64,000 nt of DNA from contig NZ_CP077769.1 of the NCBI RefSeq assembly GCF_020386615.1, positions 1,860,001 through 1,924,000 on the forward strand. Reading direction: 5' to 3'. Below are positions 45,600 through 54,119 of the stretch, piece after piece. The notes under the pieces were generated by a model. That model worked only from the letters and a program-made list of their open reading frames with translations. It was not told where the DNA came from and did not search any database. Made by a program: the position numbers and the translations under genes. Position 1 is the first letter of the stretch. Each line of letters opens with the position of its first letter. This DNA comes from Chitinophaga pendula. GTDB lineage: Bacteria > Bacteroidota > Bacteroidia > Chitinophagales > Chitinophagaceae.

Positions 45600-45643
45600 C
45601 CTCGCTGATGTGCTGCAATGGCCGTCAGCGAGGATTATTTTAT
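45600..45643 (+). terminator. Terminator of third SusCD operon
   Basis: Stem CCTCGCTGA (45600-45608) with TCAGCGAGG (45625-45633), then ATTATTTTAT. Confidence 0.7.
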
Positions 45644-45893
45644 CTATACCTGGAAGTAAAAAAAGGCACTAACACATTAGGCTTACCAGAACAGTGAACG
45701 AATGGCGGATGAAAAATTTTCTTATCAATATAAATCGCCAAAAAATAAGTGTGTCCTGAATGAAAGCCGCTGAGTAGATGGATGTCGATCAATCTTTGGG
45801 ATGGTACCGTCTCATTACACTCACTCTGTCATATCCGGAACCCTTACCTCTGCCTATGTAGCAGGCAGCAGGGTGTAAAAATTATTATTTAGT
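45644..45893. other. Intergenic region upstream of ROK gene
   Basis: No gene and no clear TTG-N19-TAnnTTTG promoter seen. Confidence 0.3.
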
Positions 45894-46763
45894 ATGGACC
45901 AAGAGATCGTATTGGGAATTGACATTGGTGGATCGCATATTACGGCGGCACCTGTTAACCTACAAACAAGAACGGTAGTCAAAGGCGTACCGGTCAGAAG
46001 CCATGTGGATGCCAGGGGAACGGCAGACAGTATCATAGATGCCTGGGTAGGTGTTATTGATGACTGTTTTGGGCAGCATAATATCAGCGTGAAGCGGATA
46101 GGTATTGCTATGCCAGGCCCTTTTGATTATGAGCAAGGTATCTCTCTGATGAAGAACCAGGATAAGTATGATGCACTGTATGGATTGAATGTAAAGGAGC
46201 TGCTAGCGGCCAGGCTGGGTATTACGCCCGGTCAGATACGCTTTATGAATGATGCAGGTTGTTTCCTGCAGGGAGAAGTATTTGGGGGTGCTGCCCAGGG
46301 GCATCGTGATGTCATTGGTATTACGCTGGGTACCGGATTGGGATCGGCCCGTTACCATGATGGTCTGGCGCAGGATGCGGATCTGTGGTGTATGCCTTTC
46401 GAAGGAGGTATTGCGGAGGATTATTTATGTACCCGTTGGTTTGTTAAACGCTATGAAGAGTTGTCGGGTAAGCAGGTAGCTAACGTAAAGGAGTTGGCTG
46501 GTTACCTTAGCGGTAATGGACCCGCTACGCAGGTGTTTGAAGAATTCGGACATAACCTGGCGTTGTTCTTGGAGTCTTTTATCCGGATGGATCATCCTGA
46601 AGTGATCGTTGTTGGTGGTAATATCGCCAATGCGGCGGAACGGTTTTTCCCCGCTATACAGACCTATCTGCAAAAGAAAGATATTCATATAGGTCTTTGT
46701 CAGGCCAGCCTGGGGGAAACAGCTGCTATTATCGGCGCTGCGAGCTGCTGGTATCAGGTATGA
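45894..46763 (+). CDS. ROK family protein (sugar kinase-like)
   Basis: A 289-residue ROK protein. The N-terminal phosphate-binding motif is LGIDIGGSHIT (about 5-15), the second is GITLGTGLGS (about 140), and the catalytic Asp should be in FMNDAGCF (about 118-125). The ROK zinc motif C-x-CG-x2-GC is absent: the matching region reads WCMPFEGGIAEDYLC. Some ROK kinases lack the zinc site. The cytosolic sugar substrate is unknown. It follows the third SusCD operon but has its own transcription unit. Confidence 0.82.
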   Translation: MDQEIVLGIDIGGSHITAAPVNLQTRTVVKGVPVRSHVDARGTADSIIDAWVGVIDDCFGQHNISVKRIGIAMPGPFDYEQGISLMKNQDKYDALYGLNVKELLAARLGITPGQIRFMNDAGCFLQGEVFGGAAQGHRDVIGITLGTGLGSARYHDGLAQDADLWCMPFEGGIAEDYLCTRWFVKRYEELSGKQVANVKELAGYLSGNGPATQVFEEFGHNLALFLESFIRMDHPEVIVVGGNIANAAERFFPAIQTYLQKKDIHIGLCQASLGETAAIIGAASCWYQV

Positions 46764-46779
46764 AAAATATGTTACCAAA

Positions 46780-46805
46780 ACCGGCTACCAGCAATGGTTG
46801 CCGGT
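46780..46805 (+). terminator. Hairpin after ROK gene
   Basis: ACCGGC (46780-46785) pairs with GCCGGT (46800-46805), with an inner CCA/TGG pair. No T tract, so a weak call. Confidence 0.45.
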
Positions 46806-46845
46806 ACTTATTATAAATAGTGCACAAAATTAGTAGACAAAAAGT

Positions 46846-46875
46846 TTGGAGATTTCATTTCGCTCCTTATCTTTG
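46846..46875 (+). promoter_or_regulatory. Bacteroidota promoter of SAM riboswitch transcript
   Basis: TTG at 46846-46848, 19-base spacer, TATCTTTG at 46868-46875: a full match to TTG-N19-TAnnTTTG. Transcription would begin near 46882, about 14 bases before the riboswitch. Confidence 0.85.
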
Positions 46876-46895
46876 CATCAGTTCTTTAATCGCTT

Positions 46896-47003
46896 CTTAT
46901 CAAGAAAGGCTGAGGGTAATGGCCCGTCGAAGTCTTAGCAACCTTCCTGTTCACCACAGGAAAGGTGCTACATCCATCCTCCCGCAAGGGTAGGGCAGAT
47001 AAG
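46896..47003 (+). ncRNA. SAM-I (S-box) riboswitch
   Basis: A 108-base element bounded by P1 arms CTTATC (46896) and GATAAG (to 47003). The core sequence CAAGAAAGGCTGAGGG, then TGGCCC, GAAG, GCAACC and AAGGTGCTA matches the SAM-I consensus (AGAG-GGA-GGCCC-GAAG-GCAACC-AGGTGCTA). The last helix CCTCCCGCAAGGGTAGGG is P4. It is followed by a terminator and a methionine-pathway gene, so high SAM should stop transcription. Confidence 0.93.
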
Positions 47004-47040
47004 TCAGTTTCAAGTTTACTTTACCTTATTCACTATAAAG

Positions 47041-47072
47041 AAAACTCACCTGGCTATCGGGTGAGTTTTTTT
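47041..47072 (+). terminator. Riboswitch-controlled terminator
   Basis: A perfect 10-bp stem AAAACTCACC (47041-47050) with GGTGAGTTTT (47060-47069), then more T. It lies between the SAM-I aptamer and the trans-sulfuration gene. Confidence 0.85.
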
Positions 47073-47187
47073 GTTTCCGGACGTCCTGTCCGGGACATGG
47101 CTTTCCTGCTATTACCTGCTGCCGATCTGATAAGTTGCCCGGAACGACTGTTTAATCAATTTTTCATCAAACTAAAAAACATTTCCG

Positions 47188-48372
47188 ATGAGCAACATCA
47201 CACAACTGATCCATTCTATTCCTGTAGACGAGTTAACCGGTGCTATTGCAGTGCCTATTTATCAGACCTCTACGTTTGTGCAGGAGGCGCCAGGTGTCAA
47301 TAAGGGGTATGACTATGCGCGCAGTAACAATCCTACCCGGGGGACGCTGGAGCAGATCGTGGCGCAGCTGGAAGGAGGCGCTGAGGCGGCTGCATTCTCC
47401 AGTGGGCTGGCTGCTATTGATGCGGTATTAAAATTATTGAAGTCGGGCGATGAGATTGTGGCGGTAGATGATATTTACGGCGGAGCTTTCCGGCTTTTCA
47501 ACAAGGTATACGAGAAGTTCGGCATCAAAGTACATTATGTAGATACGAGTGATGTGCAAGCTGTTTTTAATGCAATCACGCCGGCGACGCGGCTGATATG
47601 GTTGGAAACGCCTACCAATCCTACGTTGAAGATCTCTGATATTGCGGCGATTGCCAGTATTGCGAAAGCGGCTGATTGCTTACTGTGCGTAGACAATACT
47701 TTTGCTTCTCCGGTGTTGCAGCAGCCATTGTTGCTGGGAGCAGACATTGTGGTGCATAGCGCGACCAAATACCTGGGTGGTCACAGTGACCTGATTGCCG
47801 GGCTGGTGATCACTCGTACGAAGGAGCTGGGTGCAGAGATTAAGTTCTACCAGAATGCTTGCGGTGCGATCCTTTCTCCCTTTGATAGTTTCTTGTTGAT
47901 CAGGGGTATTGAAACGGTGCATTTGCGGGTGAAGCAACACTGTATCAATGCCCAGGCGGTGGCGGAATACCTGCAGCAACATCCGGCGGTAGACAAGGTG
48001 TACTATCCCGGATTGAGCAGTCATCCCGGGCATGAGATCGCGAAGCGTCAGGCCAAAGGCTTCGGCGGTATTGTATCCTTTACGTTAAAAGATGACAGTG
48101 AACAGGCGGCGCTGGCCTTTGTGACCGGCACCCGTTATTTTAAACTGGCGGAGAGCCTGGGTGGCATTAAGAGTCTGTTATGCCATCCGGCTACGATGAC
48201 GCATAAGTCCATCCCGGATGAGATACGCCGTGCTGCCGGTGTAGCGGATAGCCTTATTCGTTTGTCGGTGGGATTGGAAGAAGTAGATGATCTGCTTGGG
48301 GATTTGGAGCAAACCTTGCAGCAGCGTGTGGTGCGGAAGGTGATAGATGAGCAGCCAGTATTAGTTGTATAA
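47188..48372 (+). CDS. Trans-sulfuration PLP enzyme (cystathionine gamma-synthase/lyase family)
   Basis: A 394-residue Cys/Met-metabolism PLP enzyme. The PLP lysine is in SATKYLGGHSD; the N-terminal YDYARSNNPTRGTLE holds the Tyr/Arg that contact the neighbouring subunit's phosphate; the substrate-carboxylate Arg is in IRLSVGLEEVDDL near the end. It may make cystathionine or homocysteine from an acylated homoserine, or break cystathionine; these cannot be separated by eye. Control by a SAM-I riboswitch upstream supports a role in methionine synthesis. Confidence 0.9.
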   Translation: MSNITQLIHSIPVDELTGAIAVPIYQTSTFVQEAPGVNKGYDYARSNNPTRGTLEQIVAQLEGGAEAAAFSSGLAAIDAVLKLLKSGDEIVAVDDIYGGAFRLFNKVYEKFGIKVHYVDTSDVQAVFNAITPATRLIWLETPTNPTLKISDIAAIASIAKAADCLLCVDNTFASPVLQQPLLLGADIVVHSATKYLGGHSDLIAGLVITRTKELGAEIKFYQNACGAILSPFDSFLLIRGIETVHLRVKQHCINAQAVAEYLQQHPAVDKVYYPGLSSHPGHEIAKRQAKGFGGIVSFTLKDDSEQAALAFVTGTRYFKLAESLGGIKSLLCHPATMTHKSIPDEIRRAAGVADSLIRLSVGLEEVDDLLGDLEQTLQQRVVRKVIDEQPVLVV

Positions 48373-48431
48373 TTTTAACTTTTTTATCGCCACAGGTGTG
48401 TTAATTTGGCGCCTCATCAAAGCAGATCTAT

Positions 48432-49415
48432 ATGCAGTTACAATGGGGGATCATCGGATGTGGGGATGTGACGGAAGTAAAGAGTGGGCCAGCTTTCAGG
48501 CTGGTGCCCGATAGTACTTTAGTGGCGGTGATGCGTCGCCATGCGGCGCTTGCAGCTGATTATGCCAGGCGGCATGAGGTGCCGGCCTGGTATGATGACG
48601 CGGCCGCGTTGCTGAATGATACGGATGTGAATGCGGTATATATAGCAACCCCGCCATCCTCACACAAGGCATATACGTTGGAAGCGCTTCGTCGAGGATT
48701 GCCGGTATATGTAGAGAAGCCTGTAGCTATAGATGCGGGGGAGGTGCGGGAGTTGTTGGCAGCAGTGAAGACGACCCCCGGAGCGAAAGTGACGGTGGCG
48801 CATTACCGGCGTGCGTTGCCGGTATTCCGCAAGGTGAAGGAGCTGTTGGATGCGCAGGCTATCGGGCAGGTGCAGCTGGTACAGCTGGATCTCTGGAAGG
48901 AGCTGCCGGCGCCGGTGAGTGAGGAGGAAGCTGCTCGCAACTGGCGACTGCAGCCAGCGATATCGGGCGGCGGGTATTTTCATGACCTGGCGCCTCATCA
49001 GCTGGACCTGTTACTCTACTTTTTCGGGATGCCTGTCCGTTATGAAGGGCTGGCGGTGAACCAGCAAGGGGATGGGCAAGTGGCCGACGCGGTGACAGGG
49101 GAGCTGTTGTTTGCCGGTAATGTCCTTTGCCAAGGTAGCTGGCGATTCAATGCCGGTGTTGGGCAGCGGAAGGACCGCTGTGTGGTATACGGTAGTGGGG
49201 GAACGCTGGAATTTTCCTTTTTTACACCGGAGGTGACTATCACTTTACAGGCGGCAACGGGGATACAATCTTTTCATTATGTGCAACCCAAGCACATACA
49301 ACAACCATTTATCGGGGAAGTAGCAGCTTATTTCAGTGGCAAGGGGCCTAATCCCTGCAGCCTGGAAGAGGCGCTGATCAGTATGGAGATCATGGACCGG
49401 TTCACGCGGCATTGA
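48432..49415 (+). CDS. Gfo/Idh/MocA family oxidoreductase
   Basis: A 327-residue NAD(P)-dependent oxidoreductase. The N-terminal Rossmann motif is GIIGCGDV (residues 5-12); VYIATPPSSH and the active-site YVEKPVA (Glu-Lys-Pro) at about 95 are typical; the C-terminal alpha/beta domain has GGGYFHDLAPHQLDLL (His-containing catalytic stretch). The substrate is probably a sugar or polyol but is not readable. It is 59 bases after the PLP enzyme. It is convergent with the symporter gene. Confidence 0.9.
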   Translation: MQLQWGIIGCGDVTEVKSGPAFRLVPDSTLVAVMRRHAALAADYARRHEVPAWYDDAAALLNDTDVNAVYIATPPSSHKAYTLEALRRGLPVYVEKPVAIDAGEVRELLAAVKTTPGAKVTVAHYRRALPVFRKVKELLDAQAIGQVQLVQLDLWKELPAPVSEEEAARNWRLQPAISGGGYFHDLAPHQLDLLLYFFGMPVRYEGLAVNQQGDGQVADAVTGELLFAGNVLCQGSWRFNAGVGQRKDRCVVYGSGGTLEFSFFTPEVTITLQAATGIQSFHYVQPKHIQQPFIGEVAAYFSGKGPNPCSLEEALISMEIMDRFTRH

Positions 49416-49450
49416 CGCCGGCATTGACCGGACCGATCACCCGCTCTATA

Positions 49451-50692
49451 TTATGCGGCGGTTGCGATGGGGGGCGGCGGTGTTTTGCTGCCTCCCATGA
49501 AGCGATGTACCATCATGGCGCATACGGTATCGCCGGTGGCATTGATGACGGTGGCCAGCGGATCGACAAGGGTGCCGATGATCATGACGGCAGGCAGTGC
49601 TTCTACCGGGAATCCATATACGGACATTACCAACAATTCGCCTACATAGCCTCCATTGGGGATACCACCTTCTACCGTACTGACGATCACGCTGATACCC
49701 ATTGCCAGCAGTACTGCTTCTACGCTGTTAAACCCTTTGCCGAACATGGCAAATACCACTGCGATCTTAATGATAGACGATATGCTGGAACCATCTTTAT
49801 GCAAGGTGCCACCCAGTGGTACGACTACGCTGCCGATATGATCGGGTACGCCCATTTTACGGGCGGCCTCTATATTAGCAGGGATGGTAGCGATGCTGCT
49901 GCAGGTGGAGATGGCGGTGAGGGAGGGGACGATATTATTTTTCCAATAGCGTTTGACGCCGGGGACGCCGGCTGCGATGAATGCATATACGCTGAACATG
50001 ACGAGGTAATAGAATACGCCGAACCCGTAATAGATGCCCAGGGATTTGGCATAGGTACCAAATAACTGCGGGCCTACCATCCCTACCTGGTAGGCGAAGT
50101 AGGCGCCTAATCCTATGGGTGCCAGTTTCATGATGACGAGCAGGAGTTGTGTCATTACGGCGTTGCCACCGTTGAGGAACTGCCGGATGGGTTCTCCTGC
50201 TTTACCTGCCCGCATGACTGCAAATCCAAGTATGACAGAGAAGATGATGAACGGGAGCATATTTCGCCGGGAGAGGAGTTCGTAGAATTCGCCGGTGGTG
50301 AGGAGCTGTGTGAGCTGTTCGCCGATATTGCCGCTTTTGAGTTCGTGAATGGCTAGTTTGGGATCTGCGGGTCCCAGGGCCTGGTGGATGGGAAATATCC
50401 AGACGGCGACGATGGTAAGGAAGGCAGCGATGAGCAGCGTGCCTACGAATACGAGGAACATGATGGAGATGACCTTGCCGACCTGTTGATTGCGGTCTAC
50501 GTTGGCGAGGGCGGATGATATGGCGAAAAATACCAGGGGTATTACGGCGGTGAAGAGCAGGTTGAGGAAGATATCGCCGACTGGTTTGAGTACGGTGACG
50601 CGATCGCCTAATGTAAGCCCTGCAATACTACCGACCAGTATGCCACCGAGGAGGGAGAGTATTTCTCCGTAACTTTTCAGGAATGCGTTCAT
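49451..50692 (-). CDS. Dicarboxylate/amino acid:cation symporter
   Basis: A 413-residue DAACS-family transporter (GltP/GltPh type). It has eight transmembrane segments and the two re-entrant hairpins; the Ser-rich hairpin is STCSSIATIPANIE, followed by the PLGGTLHKDGSS loop, and the C-terminal substrate-binding part is DPLATVINATGDTV. It imports glutamate, aspartate or a C4-dicarboxylate with H+ or Na+. Convergent with the oxidoreductase gene. Confidence 0.92.
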   Translation of the reverse strand: MNAFLKSYGEILSLLGGILVGSIAGLTLGDRVTVLKPVGDIFLNLLFTAVIPLVFFAISSALANVDRNQQVGKVISIMFLVFVGTLLIAAFLTIVAVWIFPIHQALGPADPKLAIHELKSGNIGEQLTQLLTTGEFYELLSRRNMLPFIIFSVILGFAVMRAGKAGEPIRQFLNGGNAVMTQLLLVIMKLAPIGLGAYFAYQVGMVGPQLFGTYAKSLGIYYGFGVFYYLVMFSVYAFIAAGVPGVKRYWKNNIVPSLTAISTCSSIATIPANIEAARKMGVPDHIGSVVVPLGGTLHKDGSSISSIIKIAVVFAMFGKGFNSVEAVLLAMGISVIVSTVEGGIPNGGYVGELLVMSVYGFPVEALPAVMIIGTLVDPLATVINATGDTVCAMMVHRFMGGSKTPPPPIATAA

Positions 50693-50771
50693 GCCCTAAA
50701 ATTAGGCTGCAAATCGGATTAATGCGCAAATTTGTCTGGGGAGCGGTTGGTGTTGTTCAGAAGGCCAGTGG

Positions 50772-51959
50772 CTATTCTTCGCGAAGCACTTTCAACAAGC
50801 TGAAGCAGCGGATGGTGATACTGCCGCAGAGCAGGTATATGAAGGTTTGGAAGACGATGCCAAGCAGGGGGGCGGCCATGAGGAATACGAGTTGCAGGCA
50901 GAGGGACAGTCCGAGGTAGAGCCGGAACCAGTTGCTGGCGCGGAGGGTACGGAACTGTAGTAGTATGCCGGCGACGAGGTGGGTGGGTAGTAGCCAGAGT
51001 ACGTGCAGGTTATGGTGCAGGGAGGCATGTGCGGATGTCAGGGATATGGCCGTCAGTACGATGCCAGCGGCTCCGCTGATACAAAAGAAGAAGGCATCGG
51101 GAGCGGTGTTGTTATAGCGCCATTTGATATCGGCGATGCTATAGAAGGCGGCTGCCAGTAATAGCAGGAGAGCGACATGAAATGGCTGTATGATATATGC
51201 CGGTGTGGCGATGTTGGTAGTGGGTTTGTAGAGTATATAACGTTCTTTTACCAGGGGGCGACCGTTAATGCGGAGCTGTTCGAGCAATGCGGTGAGTTGT
51301 TCGGGCAGGAAGGCCTGTTCTCTGGGTGGTAATGGTTGGTAGGTGAGGCGGCCTAGCAGGAAGTCGAATCCTGCGCTGACCCAGGGTGTGTTGGCCAGGT
51401 AGGGGCGCATGAGTTGCATGGCGGTGGGGTATTGTGAGCTGTCGCCTTTGGGTAGGGCGGCACCGGATATTTTGAGTACGAGATCGAGTGGGCGGGTGGA
51501 GCAGTTGTTGGTAAGGAAGGCGTAGTGGTAATATCTGTTAGCCGGCAATATGGCGGTGGCCAGGGTGTGGTAGAGGCGTTGTTGTTGTGTGTGGGATAGG
51601 GCGAGGACCTGTTCGTAGAGGTAGCGACCGGAGGCGACGTATTCCGGTTGGAATTGCCGGAAGGAGGTAACGGAGGCGTAATATAGTTGGGTGCCGAGCA
51701 GGAAGCGGGTATAGAATGCTGGCGGTTCGAAGTGGAAGGTGCCGTAGTTGTAGACGAGGTCGATGCCTTGTGCGTGGTCTTGTATCCGGAGGGCGGTATG
51801 ACCGAACAGGGCATATAGGGAGGGGCCCGGGCCGCAGGTGATGATGCTGACGCGGGCATCAGGGGATAGAGTGCGGACGTTATTGTCTGCGATCTGTTGT
51901 GCGGGGCTCTGTAATGCTAACAGACAGCATAGCAGGCCTATAATAGGGAAAGGATGCAT
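50772..51959 (-). CDS. DUF4105 domain-containing membrane protein
   Basis: A 395-residue exported/membrane protein. The frame is open to 52037, but ATG 51959 gives a normal signal peptide (HPFPIIGLLCCLLALQSPAQQ). The DUF4105 domain follows (VSIITCGPGPSLYALFGHTALRI, YNYGTFHFEPP, FLTNNCSTRPLDLVL; a conserved His and Asn-Cys). The C-terminal part has about five transmembrane helices (from about 255). The function is unknown. Likely in the same direction as the symporter gene, with an 79-base gap. Confidence 0.88.
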   Translation of the reverse strand: MHPFPIIGLLCCLLALQSPAQQIADNNVRTLSPDARVSIITCGPGPSLYALFGHTALRIQDHAQGIDLVYNYGTFHFEPPAFYTRFLLGTQLYYASVTSFRQFQPEYVASGRYLYEQVLALSHTQQQRLYHTLATAILPANRYYHYAFLTNNCSTRPLDLVLKISGAALPKGDSSQYPTAMQLMRPYLANTPWVSAGFDFLLGRLTYQPLPPREQAFLPEQLTALLEQLRINGRPLVKERYILYKPTTNIATPAYIIQPFHVALLLLLAAAFYSIADIKWRYNNTAPDAFFFCISGAAGIVLTAISLTSAHASLHHNLHVLWLLPTHLVAGILLQFRTLRASNWFRLYLGLSLCLQLVFLMAAPLLGIVFQTFIYLLCGSITIRCFSLLKVLREE

Positions 51960-52136
51960 GGTAATGATGAGGGGGAAGATACGATTATTCTTATAGACGG
52001 CGTGGTGGGTGCCGGAATGATGGCACAATTTTAACATGCATAATATTGCGGGTAGGTGTGTAGGCAGGGAAAGGGGCCGTGGTGGGCGGTGACCCTGCGT
52101 GAAGGTGAAATGGAGAAACAGTGAGGCGTGCGCAGA

Positions 52137-52460
52137 TCAGCGGGCAGTTCTCATGCGTACGCGGGTGACCACCTGGCTTTCGAGCATGAGTGATTCCAGT
52201 TCGTTGAGTGGTAGCTGATAGTTTCCTTCGGTTAGCAGCTGAATGGGATGCTGGTGTTTCTGTTGCCGGAGGAATGCCGGTAGTAATGGCGACTGGCGGC
52301 TGTGCTCTTCCGGTATGCCGAGCAGTACGTTGGAAAAGTCTTCAGCGATAGCCTGGATCTGAAGGATCAAAAAGAATGGTTTCCTGTTGGTGGCTGGTGC
52401 GAATAGCGTGGAAGGAAACCGCAGAAAGATAGCCTTATCTATCACAGAGCGATACTTCAT
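52137..52460 (-). CDS. Hypothetical protein, 107 aa
   Basis: A small soluble protein (MKYRSVIDKAIFLRFPSTLF, Gln/Leu-rich middle, basic end RVRMRTAR). It has no signal peptide or membrane segment and no recognised family. Codon use is like the neighbours. It is upstream of the DUF4105 gene by 177 bases on the same strand. Confidence 0.55.
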   Translation of the reverse strand: MKYRSVIDKAIFLRFPSTLFAPATNRKPFFLILQIQAIAEDFSNVLLGIPEEHSRQSPLLPAFLRQQKHQHPIQLLTEGNYQLPLNELESLMLESQVVTRVRMRTAR

Positions 52461-52975
52461 AGCGGGTAAAATGTTAGGTGGAACGGTAGTGAAAAAATAG
52501 CAATATTCAGCGGGCGATAGCTATAATTTCACCATGAACCATTGCGAAATGCATAGCTATAGTCAATAATGACAATCTCATTTTTCTGGTGACAGCCAAA
52601 ATCGGGGATTATCATTGCCCTTTGATTATTTAACATTTAACGGTTGAAAAAGTTGTCCCTGTATCATATATCTTCCAATATAGCAGTCCTCTTCTTAAGT
52701 ACAGTGAGGGCCCCACCCCGTTTACTGCAGTAAGTTTATCATTTGCTATATACCGGTAACGTAGCTGATGCTTTCATGATGACAGGAGTTCAGGTATATA
52801 TTTCGTGGTTAACAACTATAGATGATGATGTATGTAATGAAGCGCAAATTAGGACAAGGTACTGCGGCGGTATTACAACCACTGGTCTATTTTTGATCGT
52901 GGGGGAGGGGATGTGCTCATGCGATCGGGCGGGGTATTTATAGTGATGGAGATCAAATGCTTGCTGGACGTGGGT
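52461..52975. other. Gene-free stretch
   Basis: About 500 AT-rich bases without a supported gene, hairpin or repeat. Confidence 0.3.
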
Positions 52976-53005
52976 TTGCAGCTTCCTTATTTTTTTGTAC
53001 CTTTG
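52976..53005 (+). promoter_or_regulatory. Bacteroidota promoter
   Basis: TTG at 52976-52978, 19-base spacer, TACCTTTG at 52998-53005: full match to TTG-N19-TAnnTTTG, the same spacing as the riboswitch promoter at 46846. Confidence 0.7.
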
Positions 53006-53010
53006 CATTC

Positions 53011-53433
53011 GTGAAGCCACTGTTATCGTTCTATATATGTTGTTTACTTTGCCTGTTCGGTGTGACCGTTCAGGCGGGTAGTGTGCTTATTGCGCACGGC
53101 GACATGGAAGCGGCGGTGTTGCCGGTGAGTGTGGAGCAGATGGATAGTGTGGAGATGGCGGATGCGTTGTATACGATCAGTCATCCCAGGTATGCGTCGG
53201 TGCGGGCATCAGGTGTCAACATGGTTTTGCTGATGGTGAGCAACAGCCGTCAGGAGGCTGGTACGATGGGGGCGGAGCATTCTTCCCCAGGTAAAGCCGG
53301 TTTTGGACTTCCCCGTGTATTTTATTTACCTGCCATAGAAACGCGCAAGATATGGCTGCTTACGGTAACGGACCTACTATCTGTGTGTCCGATCGCGCGT
53401 CTGCTTATTTTCCCTGAACATATCTTTTGGTGA
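53011..53433 (+). CDS. Putative small exported protein
   Basis: A 140-residue frame from GTG 53011, which gives a signal peptide (KPLLSFYICCLLCLFGVTVQAG). An upstream in-frame ATG at 52957 would lie ahead of the promoter at 52976-53005 and is unlikely. With transcription starting near 53012, the message would be leaderless or almost so. The mature part has no recognised family. The C-terminus has a second hydrophobic stretch (WLLTVTDLLSVCPIARLLIF). A real gene is plausible, not proven. Confidence 0.4.
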   Translation: MKPLLSFYICCLLCLFGVTVQAGSVLIAHGDMEAAVLPVSVEQMDSVEMADALYTISHPRYASVRASGVNMVLLMVSNSRQEAGTMGAEHSSPGKAGFGLPRVFYLPAIETRKIWLLTVTDLLSVCPIARLLIFPEHIFW

Positions 53434-53538
53434 GCTACGTGGTGTCTTATTCTTTCCTGTAAACGGAAGGAAGGGGGCAACTGCATTTTACCACGGTGAT
53501 AGCGCATGCGGTGCATGTGTGACTATGCTGTGTGTTGT

Positions 53539-53557
53539 CGCTATCTCCCGGATAGCG
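53539..53557. repeat. Short perfect hairpin
   Basis: CGCTATC-TCCCG-GATAGCG, 7-bp stem with a 5-base loop, between the putative exported protein and the next gene. No T tract follows. Possible terminator or 5'-leader structure. Confidence 0.35.
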
Positions 53558-53594
53558 AAGGTATCATTGTTAACATTTATTTAAACCAGAAGAT

Positions 53595-54089
53595 ATGTCC
53601 AGTACATTAGTTATTGCATTTATTATATTAGGATTCATTGCATTGTTTATTCTCCTCATGTACTTTTCTGCCCGATCGAGTGCCCGTAAAGAAGCGACGC
53701 GGATACAGGATGCTGTGGCTGCTGCGGAACGGGAACACCGTATGTCCGTTACTACGCGGGAGGATCTGCGGCAGAAGGTAATGGCCTTTGACAAAGACAG
53801 CCGTAAGCTGGTGTTGATAGAGATGCGCAATAAAGAATTGAGCAGCCGGGCGGTTGATCTCAACAAGATTGCCGCTTTGGATGTTGTTCATACGTACAGC
53901 CAACATGACGCTAAGAATGGAGGGCGTGCATCTGCGCACGTGATCCGGATAGAGCTGGTATTTCAGCACCGGGATAAGACACAGTTACCATTAGCCTGGG
54001 CGATCTATGATGAATTATACGATCACTCTTTTGATATGAAGCAATTGGAGCACCGGGCGCTGCATTGGAAGCAGTTGTTGGCGGTCTAA
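53595..54089 (+). CDS. Membrane-anchored hypothetical protein
   Basis: A 164-residue protein with one N-terminal transmembrane helix (about 5-25, VIAFIILGFIALFILLMYF), a basic stretch, a coiled region (RKEATRIQDAVAAAEREHR) and a C-terminal domain (SRKLVLIEMRNKE, VIRIELVFQHRDK, ending HRALHWKQLLAV). No family recognised. It is 30 bases upstream of the antiporter gene, on the same strand, so the two may be cotranscribed. Confidence 0.7.
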   Translation: MSSTLVIAFIILGFIALFILLMYFSARSSARKEATRIQDAVAAAEREHRMSVTTREDLRQKVMAFDKDSRKLVLIEMRNKELSSRAVDLNKIAALDVVHTYSQHDAKNGGRASAHVIRIELVFQHRDKTQLPLAWAIYDELYDHSFDMKQLEHRALHWKQLLAV

Positions 54090-54119
54090 CACATTTTTCA
54101 CTTTTTATTAATTAGTCGA

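Noticed and set aside
45894..46763. Glucokinase gene symbol for the ROK protein
   Set aside because: The zinc motif is lacking and substrate-binding residues cannot be checked; naming would overstate.
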